This document shows, one piece after another, positions 41,293-49,570 of a DNA stretch of 64,000 nucleotides. The translations under genes were made by a program, and so were the position numbers. The first letter of the stretch is position 1. Every line of letters begins with the position of its first letter. The notes beneath the pieces are model-generated. The model worked only from the letters and a program-made list of their open reading frames with translations. It had not been told where the DNA came from and ran no database searches. The DNA is from Candidatus Leucobacter sulfamidivorax (GTDB lineage Bacteria > Actinomycetota > Actinomycetes > Actinomycetales > Microbacteriaceae): positions 682,001 to 746,000 of the forward strand of contig QZLF01000003.1 of the NCBI GenBank assembly GCA_016771945.1, in the 5' to 3' direction.

Positions 41293-42828
41293 ATGAAACG
41301 AACCATCGCCGCGATCGCCGGGGTGGCCGCGGCCGCCCTCGCGCTGACCGCCTGCTCCGGGGGGTCCGATACGTCGGCCCCCTCGGAGGACGGCGGCGCG
41401 CCCGTCACCCAGGAGCTCAAGATCGGCAACTTCCTCGATCTCACCTCCTGGGACACCGCTGTCGCCGACATCGGCTTCAACGGTCCGTACCTCTCGGCGG
41501 TCTACGACCCGCTCATCGCCCTCGACGGAGAGGGCGCGCCGCAGCCGGCGCTCGCGACCGACTGGGAGCTCTCGGACGATTCGCTGACCGTCACCCTCGA
41601 GCTACGAGACGATGCCGTCTTCTCGAACGGCGAGAAGCTCGACGCGGCCGCCGTCGTCGCGAATCTGGAGTATCTGAAGGACGGCGCGATCTCCCGCGAG
41701 GCGTACCTCAGCGTCGACCGCTTCGAAGCCGTCGACGACGACACGGTCGCCATCCACCTGAACGAGCGCGACGACCGCCTGCTCTACTTCATGGGCCTCG
41801 GCCGCAGCTACATGGCGGCCCCCGAGGCGATCGCCGCGGGCACCCTCGCCGACGCACCGGTCGGCTCGGGCCCCTACACGCTCTCCGATGCCACCGTGCC
41901 GGGCGCCGAGTACCACTTCGACAAGGTCGAGGGGCACTGGGCGGACGCCGACTTCCCCTTCCCGAAGGTCATCGTCTACCCGATCCTCGACCCCTCCGCC
42001 CGCAACAACGCCATGGAGGCCGGCCAGACGAACGTCACCTTCGCCGACGCCACCACGATCGAGATGGCGGCGCAGCACGGCTGGAACGTCGTCGACAAGG
42101 TCGCCGCGTGGGTGGGCCTCAGGATCAACGACCACACCGGCGATCAGCTCGCTCCGCTCGGCGACGTGCGAGTGCGACAGGCGCTGAACTACGCCTTCGA
42201 CGGCGAGGCGATCCTCGAGAACATCGCGAGCGGCTCCGGCGTCTACACGAACCAGTTCTTCGCCGCCGGCTTCCCCGGGCACGATCCCGCCCTCGACGGC
42301 CGCTACGCGCACAACATCGAGCGCGCCAAGGAGCTCATGGCCGAGGCCGGCTACGCCGACGGCTTCGACATCACGATGCCGGTCGCAGGGCCCTTCCTGA
42401 CCTGGCAGCCGACCGTGGACCAGGTCTTCCAGGAGCTCGGCATCCGGGTCACCTGGGACGAGTTCCAGATGCCCGACTACCAGGCGAACGCGCCGAGCTA
42501 CCCGATGTACATCGTGTCGCTCGCGGTCGATGCCGAGCCGGTCGCGACGATCGCGCGGCAGCTCACGGTGCCCCAGTGGTACATGCCCGAGCCCGACATC
42601 TCGGAGTTCCCGGATCTCCAGGCCCAGATCGACGCCTCGCTCGCGGCTCCGCGCGGCGACGAGCAGGTCGCCGAGATCAAGAAGCTGAACGGGATGCTCA
42701 CCGAGCAGGCCTGGCACGTGGTCTGGTACCAGTCGAAGAACACCTTCGTCTCCACGAGCGACATCGAGGTCACCCCGGTGACGGGCATGATGTTCCCGAC
42801 GCTGCGGCACATCCAGCCGGCCGGCTGA
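41293..42828 (+). CDS. ABC substrate-binding lipoprotein, family 5 (SBP_bac_5)
   Basis: 511 residues. The signal peptide MKRTIAAIAGVAAAALALTA ends in lipobox LTAC (Cys ~21). The mature protein has the large three-domain family-5 fold: YDPLIALDGEGAPQPALATDWELSDDSLTVTLELRDDAVFSNGEKLDAAAV, then GSGPYTL, VRQALNYAFDGEAI and AGYADGFDIT. This class binds peptides, nickel, or glycosides and other organics. No family-5 permease genes are adjacent, so it is an orphan. AAAGGA precedes the ATG. It lies 43 bp after sulfatase 2 and may be in the same transcript, delivering the sulfated compound or a product (inference). Confidence 0.92.
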   Translation: MKRTIAAIAGVAAAALALTACSGGSDTSAPSEDGGAPVTQELKIGNFLDLTSWDTAVADIGFNGPYLSAVYDPLIALDGEGAPQPALATDWELSDDSLTVTLELRDDAVFSNGEKLDAAAVVANLEYLKDGAISREAYLSVDRFEAVDDDTVAIHLNERDDRLLYFMGLGRSYMAAPEAIAAGTLADAPVGSGPYTLSDATVPGAEYHFDKVEGHWADADFPFPKVIVYPILDPSARNNAMEAGQTNVTFADATTIEMAAQHGWNVVDKVAAWVGLRINDHTGDQLAPLGDVRVRQALNYAFDGEAILENIASGSGVYTNQFFAAGFPGHDPALDGRYAHNIERAKELMAEAGYADGFDITMPVAGPFLTWQPTVDQVFQELGIRVTWDEFQMPDYQANAPSYPMYIVSLAVDAEPVATIARQLTVPQWYMPEPDISEFPDLQAQIDASLAAPRGDEQVAEIKKLNGMLTEQAWHVVWYQSKNTFVSTSDIEVTPVTGMMFPTLRHIQPAG

Positions 42829-42839
42829 TCCCCCGACCC

Positions 42840-42884
42840 ATCGCCCCCTTCGGCCCGCCTTCTCTCGGGGCCGGAGGGGGCGAT
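42840..42884 (+). terminator. Strong hairpin terminator after the family-5 lipoprotein
   Basis: ATCGCCCCC (42840-42848) pairs with GGGGGCGAT (42876-42884), with further GGCCC/GGGCC pairing inside; CTCTT follows. It ends the rightward sulfatase 2 transcript. Confidence 0.8.
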
Positions 42885-42935
42885 GCTCTTGCCGCCGCCG
42901 CGCTCGCGGCGCACCGGCCGCGTAGGCTTGCTGCC

Positions 42936-43780
42936 ATGGAGATGGCGGATCGCGGCAGCCGTGAGGAACTCGAGGAACTGGCCGGGCTCTTCGCCGCGGG
43001 CCCCGTCGCGATCCTCACCGGGGCGGGGATCAGCACCGACTCCGGCATCCCCGACTACCGGGGCGAGGGGAGCCCGCCGCGCAACCCGATGCGCATCGAT
43101 CAGTTCATGCACGATGAGGCATACAGGCGCCGGTTCTGGGCCGGCGCCCGGGTCGGGGCGCTGCGCACGGGCGGCATCGAGCCGAACCCCGGGCATTTCG
43201 CGGTCGCGCGCCTGGAGGGCGCGGGGCGGCTGAGCGGGGTCGTCACGCAGAACGTCGACGGCCTGCACGCGCGCGCCGGCACCGCGGAGCTCGCCGAGCT
43301 GCACGGCAACGGCGGTGTGATCCGCTGCGTGCCCGAGGGGCACCGCTTCACTCGCGCCGAGGTGCTCGCCTGGTTCGACGCGGCCAACCCGGGCTTCGCC
43401 GAGCGCAACGCCGACGCCGAGATCGCCCCCGACGGCGACGCCGCCGTCGCCGAGACCGCGGACGTGCGCGTGCCGATCTGCCCCGCCTGCGCGGTCTGCT
43501 GCGCCCGGACGTCGTCTACTTCGGCGAGCACGTGCCCACCGACGTCTTCGCGCACGCGGAGCGCATCGTCGCCGGCGCGGAGGGCCTCCTCATCGCGGGC
43601 TCCTCGCTCGCGGTCAACACGGGCATCCGCCTCGTGCACCGCGCCGAGCAGCGCGGCGTCCCGCTCGCGGTGATCAACCGCGGGCCGACGGCGGTGGATC
43701 GCCGGGCCTCCGTGGAGGTGCGCATCGAGGGCGGCACCACCGAGACGCTCACGGCGCTCGCCGAGCTGCTGGGCGTCTAG
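42936..43780 (+). pseudogene. Sir2-family NAD-dependent deacetylase with apparent one-base deletion
   Basis: The N-terminal part (from ATG 42936) has FAAGPVAILTGAGISTDSGIPDYRG, VVTQNVDGLHARAG and AELHGN (catalytic His), i.e. a full NAD-binding start of a sirtuin. At about 43489-43494 the frame breaks within the zinc-binding region: CPAC is followed by GCGGTCTG where one extra G would restore GGLLRPDVVYFGEHVP. The remainder (TDVFAHAERIVAGAEGLLIAGSSLAVNTG...) continues in another frame to TAG 43778-43780. Either a real frameshift mutation or a base missed in a GC run; two other genes in this window break the same way. The 3' end overlaps the convergent glycosyltransferase by 32 bases. Confidence 0.85.
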
Positions 43781-44921
43781 CCGGCACGGTGTCCGACACC
43801 CCACCCGGAGGCATCGCCGCGGCCGGCTCGTCCCGATCCGCGTCCGACCCCGCCCTGCCTGCCGCGAACACGACGCCCCGCTGCACCCGGTAGCTCGTGA
43901 GGAAGAGCACGAGCTCGGTCACGCCCTTCGCGGCCCAGAGCGGCACCCCCAGATCCTCGGTGAGGTAGGACATCCAGACGATGTTCGAGGCGAGCAGCAG
44001 CGACGCGAGCGCTGCGTACTGCGCGATCTGCCGACCGAGTCGCTCACGACCCCGGCGCATGAAGACGACGCGGCGGTTCACCCAGAAGTTCACGCCGGCG
44101 CTCAGCAGCCGCGCCGCGATGATCGAGGGCACGAGCAGGCCGGTGACCGCCTGCAGCACGAACAGGGCGACGGCGTCGATCGCGAAGGCGAGCAGCGAGG
44201 AGGCGGCGAAGACCGCCACCGGGAGCATGACCCGCAGCGAATCGATCACGGGCCGGAAGTGGCTCGATGCATTCCCCTCGAGGTATACGGTCTCGATCCG
44301 GCACTCACGGGCCGCGAACCCCGCCCGGCGCAGCCCCAGCAGCACGCGCTGCTCGTACTCGAAGCGCTCGCCCGGCACCTCGAGCAGCCACGGCAGTATC
44401 GCGGCGGGGATCCCGCGCAGTCCCGTCTGCGTGTCCGAGAGGGGCCACCCGGCTGCGAGCCGGAACAGCGCACGGGCGACCGCGTTCCCGATGCGGCTGC
44501 GCGCCGGCACCTCGCCGTCGAAGGCGCGGCAGCCGAGGATCATCGGCGGCACGACCTCGCCGGCCCCGGGCGCCGCCGAGTCGCCGGCCGCACCCCGCGA
44601 GGCCCGCAGCTGCTCGGCGATCCCGAGCACGTCGCCGACCGCGTGCTGGCCGTCGGCATCGGCCGTCACCACGTCCTCGCCCGGGTGCTCCAGCATCGCA
44701 TGGGCGAAGCCGGTCTTCAGCGCGACGCCCTTGCCCCGGTTGCGGTCGTGCCGCAGCACCTCGGCCCCCGCGGCCTCGGCCGCGGCGAACGCCCCCGCGA
44801 AAGCCGGGCCGGATCCGTCGTCCACGACCAGCACCCGCATGCGCGGATCCGCGGCGATCAGTGCCGTCACGAGCTCCGGCAGCCGCCCGCCCGGCTCGTA
44901 GGCGGGGATCAGCACGATCAC
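43749..44921 (-). CDS. Family 2 glycosyltransferase fused to GtrA-like membrane domain
   Basis: 390 residues. Residues 1-215 are a GT-A transferase: VLIPAYEPGGRLPELV, VLVVDDGSG, NRGKGVALKTGF, DADGQH and LSDTQTGLRGIP (DPM1/polyprenyl-phosphate sugar transferase type). Residues ~235-360 form four hydrophobic helices of the GtrA family: FAIDAVALFVLQ, AARLLSAGVNFWVNRRVVF and ELVLFLTSYRVQRGVVF. GtrA proteins are linked to flipping lipid-linked sugars, so synthesis and flipping may be joined in one chain. A disordered Pro/Arg/Ala tail closes it and overlaps the Sir2 reading frame. Confidence 0.93.
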   Translation of the reverse strand: MIVLIPAYEPGGRLPELVTALIAADPRMRVLVVDDGSGPAFAGAFAAAEAAGAEVLRHDRNRGKGVALKTGFAHAMLEHPGEDVVTADADGQHAVGDVLGIAEQLRASRGAAGDSAAPGAGEVVPPMILGCRAFDGEVPARSRIGNAVARALFRLAAGWPLSDTQTGLRGIPAAILPWLLEVPGERFEYEQRVLLGLRRAGFAARECRIETVYLEGNASSHFRPVIDSLRVMLPVAVFAASSLLAFAIDAVALFVLQAVTGLLVPSIIAARLLSAGVNFWVNRRVVFMRRGRERLGRQIAQYAALASLLLASNIVWMSYLTEDLGVPLWAAKGVTELVLFLTSYRVQRGVVFAAGRAGSDADRDEPAAAMPPGGVSDTVPARRPAARRAP

Positions 44922-44924
44922 GGC

Positions 44925-46001
44925 TCAGCCCGCCACATAGAGGATGTCGCTCGTGCCCCGCTCCCCGCCGTTCGACGGCTGGTTCACGACCTCGCCGTCG
45001 AAGAACATGGTCGAGGACCCGCCGCCGTCCAGGTTGTAGGCGGTCTCGGCGCCCAGGCTCGGCATGATCTCGGCGAGCTCCGTGAGCGTCGCGCCCCGGC
45101 TGTAGCCGGTCTCGCGACCGTCGACCACCACGAACACGAGATGGTTCTCGTCGATCACCCCGATCGCCGTGCGCGGCTGCTCACCCTGGATCGAGTGGTT
45201 GCCGAAGTTGGTGTCGACCTCGACCTCGTCGATGCCCGCGACCGCCTCGCCGTTCTCGACGAGCGCGGGCCCGAAGCTCAGGGTGTTCCAGACCCCTGCG
45301 GCGACGAGCTCCTCGGCGCTCGTCTCGGTCTCGTCGTAGATCCGCGCCGTGCCGTCCGCGTAGAGCGCGAGACCGGTGCGGGCCGGCTCATCGCGGTAGA
45401 CCACCCCGTTGCGGATCACGATCCCCGTGTCCCGGAACCCGTAGTAGTCGCCGTTGATCGCGAAGACCGCGCCGTTGGCCTCCGCGGTCTCGCTCGTGGT
45501 CGCGATGATGTTCTGGCCGAACTGGTTGTTGGCGAAGGCGGAGCGCAGCTCGGTCGCATCGCCGAGCGTCACCTCGGCGACGTAGTAGGTGACGGTATCG
45601 GCTCCGCTCCCGGTCGTCACGGTGCTGATCTCGACCGAGGTCTCGCCGTCGGTGTAACTGCTGCCCGAGATCGTGCCGGATCCCTCGGCCCCGGTCTCGC
45701 CTCCTTCGGCGGCCGTGCCGTCGGCGGAGCTCGAGGCGGTCGAGTTCGCCGCCTCGTAGCTCGCGACATCGGCGATCTGCACCTTCGGTACGAGGAAGCG
45801 ATCGGCCGCCCAGGCCGCGCCGCCGCCCAGCACGAGCGCGACGGCGACACCCGCGGCGATGAGCGCGTTCCTCACCGGGCGCCGGCGTCGGGGCGGGTCG
45901 ACGGGGTCGGGGCTCGGAGCGGCCGGTGGCGCGTGCGAGGCGTGGTCGGCGATGCCGGAGGGGGCGGGCGGCTGCTCGGGGCGAGGGTCTGCGTGTTCCA
46001 T
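44925..46001 (-). CDS. Phosphodiester glycosidase (NAGPA-domain) family protein
   Basis: 358 residues. The Pro-rich cytoplasmic N-tail of ~40 is followed by a transmembrane segment (~45-66, ALIAAGVAVALVLGGGAAW) and an external domain. NAGPA markers are GAVFAINGDYYGFRDTGIVIRNGVVYRD, RTAIGVIDENHLVFVVVDGR, GYSRGATLTELAEIM and YNLDGGGSSTMFFDG near the C-terminus. Homologs cleave N-acetylglucosamine phosphodiesters. The stop lies 3 bp before the glycosyltransferase start, so both may act on a surface glycopolymer. Confidence 0.9.
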   Translation of the reverse strand: MEHADPRPEQPPAPSGIADHASHAPPAAPSPDPVDPPRRRRPVRNALIAAGVAVALVLGGGAAWAADRFLVPKVQIADVASYEAANSTASSSADGTAAEGGETGAEGSGTISGSSYTDGETSVEISTVTTGSGADTVTYYVAEVTLGDATELRSAFANNQFGQNIIATTSETAEANGAVFAINGDYYGFRDTGIVIRNGVVYRDEPARTGLALYADGTARIYDETETSAEELVAAGVWNTLSFGPALVENGEAVAGIDEVEVDTNFGNHSIQGEQPRTAIGVIDENHLVFVVVDGRETGYSRGATLTELAEIMPSLGAETAYNLDGGGSSTMFFDGEVVNQPSNGGERGTSDILYVAG

Positions 46002-46114
46002 GCCTCCATGGATATGCGTCCACGCTATGAGCCGACGATGCCTCAGCCGTGAGGGCGGTGGATGCCGCCGTCCGGGGGAGGCGATTCACAGAGAGCGGCC
46101 GGCGGGCCAGAGCC

Positions 46115-47494
46115 TCACTCGTCTCGGGAGATGCGCGTCATGTCCTCTCGGGGCACGACCTTCACCCGGGTGCGCCCCTCGGCCTCGCCGAGCGAGAGCT
46201 CGTGCTCGTCGAGCCGATGCCAGCCCTCGATCGTCGTGTAAGGCACGCGCCGCTCCTCGAGCAGTGCCGGCACCGCTGCCGGGTCCGGATCGGCGGGGCT
46301 CCACCACGACTCGCGGTCCTCGAGGAGGCACTCGAGCGTCTCCATCGCATCGCTCTTCGTGTGGCCGATGAGGCCGACCGGGCCGCGCTTGATCCAACCC
46401 GTCGCGTACACGCCGGGCACGCGGTCGCCGTGCGCGTCGAGCACGCGGCCCTGCTCGTTCGGGATCACGCCCCGCTCGTCGTCGAAGGGGATCTCCTCGA
46501 GCGGCGAGCCGAAGTAGCCGACTGCGCGGTAGAGCGACTGCACGGGGATCGTCTCGAACTCGCCCGTGTCGATCACACCGCCGCGGCCGTCGGGCGCGGT
46601 GCGCTCGACGCGGATGCCCGAGACGCGGCCCGAGTCGTCGGCGACGACCTCGACCGGCTTCGACCAGAAGTGCAGGTGCAGGCGGCGCGACGACGGCTCC
46701 GCCTCGCCGCTCTCGCGGCGACGCTGCTCCTCGCGCCATGCGTTCATGATGCGGGTCATGACGACGACCTGCTTGTTCTTCGCGAGGGTCTCGTCGGCGT
46801 AGGGGTCGTCGCGGTCGAAGTCGCGCTCGTCGACCACCATGTCGACGTCGCGCACCTCCCCCAGCTCGCGCAGCTCGAGCGGCGTGAACTTCACGTAGGC
46901 GGGCCCGCGGCGGCCGAAGAGGTGCAGCTCCTCGATCGGGTTGGCCTTCAGCCCCTCGTACACGTTCGCGGGGATCTCGGTCGGCAGCAGGTCGTCGGCG
47001 TGCTTGATGAGCATGCGCGAGATGTCGAGGGCGACGTTGCCGTTGCCGATCACCGCGACGCTCCTCGCCTCGAGCGGCCACGTGCGGGGCACGTCGGGGT
47101 GGCCGTCGAACCAGCTCACGAAGTCGGCCGCGCCGTAGGATCCCTCCGCGTCGATGCCCGGGATCTCGAGCGAGGCGTCGCGGATCGCGCCGGTCGCGAA
47201 GATCACCGCGTGGTAGTGCCGCTGCAGGTCTTCGAGGGCCATGTCCTCGCCGTAGCGCACGTTGCCGAAGTAGCGGATGACGCCCGAATCGAGCACCTCG
47301 CGCAGCGCCGTGATGATGCCCTTGATGCGCGGGTGATCGGGCGAGACCCCGTAGCGCACGAGCCCGTAGGGCGCCGGCAGCTGCTCGAAGAGGTCGATCT
47401 CGACATCGAAGTCGCGCTCCGCCTTCACGAGCAGATCCGCCGCGTAGATGCCCGCGGGGCCCGCGCCGACGATCGCCAACCGCATCTTGCTCAT
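46115..47494 (-). CDS. fprA: FprA-type ferredoxin-NADP reductase (adrenodoxin reductase family)
   Basis: 459 residues. The FAD Rossmann motif is MRLAIVGAGPAGIYAADLL, with QLPAPYGLVRYGVSPDHPRIK; the NADP motif is SVAVIGNGNVALDISRML. The C-terminal block GVYATGWIKRGPVGLIGHTKSDAMET is characteristic of FprA/adrenodoxin reductases. It moves electrons between NADPH and ferredoxin in the cytoplasm. It lies 13 bp downstream of the polyprenyl synthase stop on the same strand, so it may share a transcript with the menaquinone genes. Confidence 0.94.
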   Translation of the reverse strand: MSKMRLAIVGAGPAGIYAADLLVKAERDFDVEIDLFEQLPAPYGLVRYGVSPDHPRIKGIITALREVLDSGVIRYFGNVRYGEDMALEDLQRHYHAVIFATGAIRDASLEIPGIDAEGSYGAADFVSWFDGHPDVPRTWPLEARSVAVIGNGNVALDISRMLIKHADDLLPTEIPANVYEGLKANPIEELHLFGRRGPAYVKFTPLELRELGEVRDVDMVVDERDFDRDDPYADETLAKNKQVVVMTRIMNAWREEQRRRESGEAEPSSRRLHLHFWSKPVEVVADDSGRVSGIRVERTAPDGRGGVIDTGEFETIPVQSLYRAVGYFGSPLEEIPFDDERGVIPNEQGRVLDAHGDRVPGVYATGWIKRGPVGLIGHTKSDAMETLECLLEDRESWWSPADPDPAAVPALLEERRVPYTTIEGWHRLDEHELSLGEAEGRTRVKVVPREDMTRISRDE

Positions 47495-47507
47495 TCCGTC
47501 TGTTCCT

Positions 47508-48563
47508 CTATCCCTCTCGACTCACGATCGACTCGGCCAGCCGCTCGAGACCTCGCTTCACCTCGGAGCGGGGCAGCACCTCGAGCGCCGAGACCGCCCC
47601 GGCCGCCCAGCGACGGGCCTCCTCCTCGGTGTCCCGGGTCACCCGGTGCGCCCGTAGCGCCTCGACCTCCGGATCGAGCAGCGCCGGATCCTCCCCGGCC
47701 TCGATGCGCGCGACACCGGTCTCTATGCGGGCGAGCAGATCCGCGGCCGCCGGGTCGTTGCCGGCCTCCCGGCGCAGCAGCAGCAGCGGCATGGTCGCCA
47801 CCCCCGCGCGCAGATCGGTGCCCGCGCGCTTGCCCGTCTGCTCGGCCTTCGGCGACAGGTCGATGACGTCGTCGACGAGCTGGAAGGCGACGCCCACGCG
47901 CTCGCCGTACTCCATCACCGCATTGGCGTACTCGGGTCGGCCGTTCGCGAAGAGCACGCCCATGCGCGCCGCCGTCGCGATCAGGGCGCCGGTCTTGTCG
48001 GCGAGCACCTGCAGGTAGTGCTCCATCGGGTCGTCGTCCGGGCGCGGCCCGACCGTCTCGTGCAGCTGGCCGAGGCAGAGGCGCTCGAAGGTGCGCGCCT
48101 GCAGCGCGATCGCCTCCTCGCCCATGCCCGAGACGAGGCTCGAGGCGCGGGCGAAGAGCAGGTCGCCGGCGAGGATCGCCACCGAGTTCGACCACACCGT
48201 CTGCGCGGCCGGCACCCCGCGGCGCAGCTTCGCGTCGTCCATCACGTCGTCGTGGTAGAGCGAGGCGAGGTGCGTGATCTCGATCGCCTGCGCGGCGCGG
48301 CGAACCATCTCGTTGGGGCCGTCGCCCAGCTCGCTCGCGAGCAGGGTGAGCAGGGGCCGGATCCGCTTGCCCCCCGCTTCCGCGAGGTAGCGCGCGGGCG
48401 CGTCGGCCACGTCCGAGGCGAAGCGCAGATGCTCGAGCAGTCCCTGCTCGACGAGCTCCATCTCCTGCTGCAGGCGCTTCGCGTGACGCCGATCCTGCGC
48501 GCCGCGGAAGAGCCGCAGCGGCAGTGCCTGGGTCGCGGTGTCCTCGGTGAGCGGACGGTTCAC
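47508..48563 (-). CDS. Trans-polyprenyl diphosphate synthase (menaquinone side chain)
   Basis: 351 residues from a GTG at 48563 that overlaps the menG stop (GTGA). First Asp-rich motif LASLYHDDVMDDAKLRRG (DDVMD), GGKRIRPLL substrate motif and second Asp motif FQLVDDVIDLSP are intact. The small-residue region before the first Asp motif (ITHLASLY) suggests a medium or long product, but exact chain length cannot be read by eye. Next to menG and the men genes it most likely supplies the polyprenyl tail used by MenA. Confidence 0.93.
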   Translation of the reverse strand: MNRPLTEDTATQALPLRLFRGAQDRRHAKRLQQEMELVEQGLLEHLRFASDVADAPARYLAEAGGKRIRPLLTLLASELGDGPNEMVRRAAQAIEITHLASLYHDDVMDDAKLRRGVPAAQTVWSNSVAILAGDLLFARASSLVSGMGEEAIALQARTFERLCLGQLHETVGPRPDDDPMEHYLQVLADKTGALIATAARMGVLFANGRPEYANAVMEYGERVGVAFQLVDDVIDLSPKAEQTGKRAGTDLRAGVATMPLLLLRREAGNDPAAADLLARIETGVARIEAGEDPALLDPEVEALRAHRVTRDTEEEARRWAAGAVSALEVLPRSEVKRGLERLAESIVSREG

Positions 48564-49309
48564 GATCCGCCTCCCTTCCCGGATGCCGTGCCCGTCGCGT
48601 CGCGCGGCGCGAAGCCGCGGTGCAGGGCCACGATGCCGAACGTCAGGTTGCGGTACGCGACGCGCTCGAGACCGGCCTCGCGCATCCAGCGGGCGAGCTC
48701 GTCCTGCGCGGGCCAGGCCTCGATCGACTCGTTGAGGTAGCGGTACGCGGCGCGCGCCTTCCCGTTGACGATGCCGGCCACGAGCGGCATCACATGCCGC
48801 GAGTAGAGGAAGAAGGGCACGCGGATCGCCGCCGCCGGCGGGCGCGAGAACTCCGCGATCACGATGCGGCCGCCCGGCTTCACCACCCGGCGCATCTCGG
48901 CGAGGGCCTGCCGCGGGTCGGCCACGTTGCGCAGCCCGTACGAGATGGTCGCCGCGTCGAAGCTGTCGTCGTCGAAGGGCAGATCCATCGCATCGGCCTG
49001 CACGAACTCGATGAGCGGATCGCCCGCGTGGCGCTCGCGCCCGACCGCGAGCATGCCCTCGGAGAAGTCGGCGGCGACGACCTCGGCCCCGTGCCTCGCG
49101 ATCGCCGCGCTCGAGGTGCCGGTGCCGGCGGCGAGGTCGAGCACGCGCATGCCCTTCCGGGGCTGCAGCGCCCGCGTGGTCTGCAGCCGCCACAGCCGCG
49201 TCTGACCGGCCGAGAGCACGTCGTTGAGCAGGTCGTACCGCGGCGACACCTCGTCGAACATCGTCGAGACTTCGGCAGCCAGCTTCGTGGCGGTGTCGGG
49301 GCGGGTCAC
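48560..49309 (-). CDS. menG: Demethylmenaquinone methyltransferase
   Basis: 249 residues from a GTG at 49309. UbiE/MenG signatures: VSPRYDLLNDVLSAGQTRLWR, VLDLAAGTGTSSAAIARHGAEVVAADFSEGML (SAM site), DAMDLPFDDDSFDAATISYGLRNV and AEMRRVVKPGGRIVIAEFSRP. It methylates demethylmenaquinone in the last step of menaquinone synthesis. It is followed directly by the polyprenyl synthase gene. Confidence 0.95.
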   Translation of the reverse strand: MTRPDTATKLAAEVSTMFDEVSPRYDLLNDVLSAGQTRLWRLQTTRALQPRKGMRVLDLAAGTGTSSAAIARHGAEVVAADFSEGMLAVGRERHAGDPLIEFVQADAMDLPFDDDSFDAATISYGLRNVADPRQALAEMRRVVKPGGRIVIAEFSRPPAAAIRVPFFLYSRHVMPLVAGIVNGKARAAYRYLNESIEAWPAQDELARWMREAGLERVAYRNLTFGIVALHRGFAPRDATGTASGKGGGS

Positions 49310-49325
49310 CCCACCATGCTAGTGG

Positions 49326-49480
49326 TGTGTCCCGGGAATGGGTGCCTGGCGAGGATGTGCCCCGGGGCCGTGATCGCAAGGCGGAGGAGGGAGGCGATGC
49401 AGTAGACATCGTTGACCGACGACAACGAAGCGAGCACGATCCCGGGGTGCACCGCAGCAGGTACTCATTCCCGGGACACA
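49326..49480. mobile_element. Small non-coding MITE-like element
   Basis: TGTGTCCCGGGAATG (49326-49340) and CATTCCCGGGACACA (49466-49480) are perfect 15-bp inverted ends. The arms stay imperfectly complementary for another ~25 bp (GGTGCCTG against CAGGTACT and beyond). The 155 bp between menG and menF hold no gene. Size and ends fit a non-autonomous transposon mobilised by an element elsewhere. I see no clear target duplication. Confidence 0.7.
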
Positions 49481-49570
49481 TCACGGGTCGCTCGCGTTCG
49501 AGGGCCGGCCGGGAGCCGGCCGCGGGTCCGGTGCCGATGCGGAGCGGCCTGGGGAGCGGAGTAGATTGGC

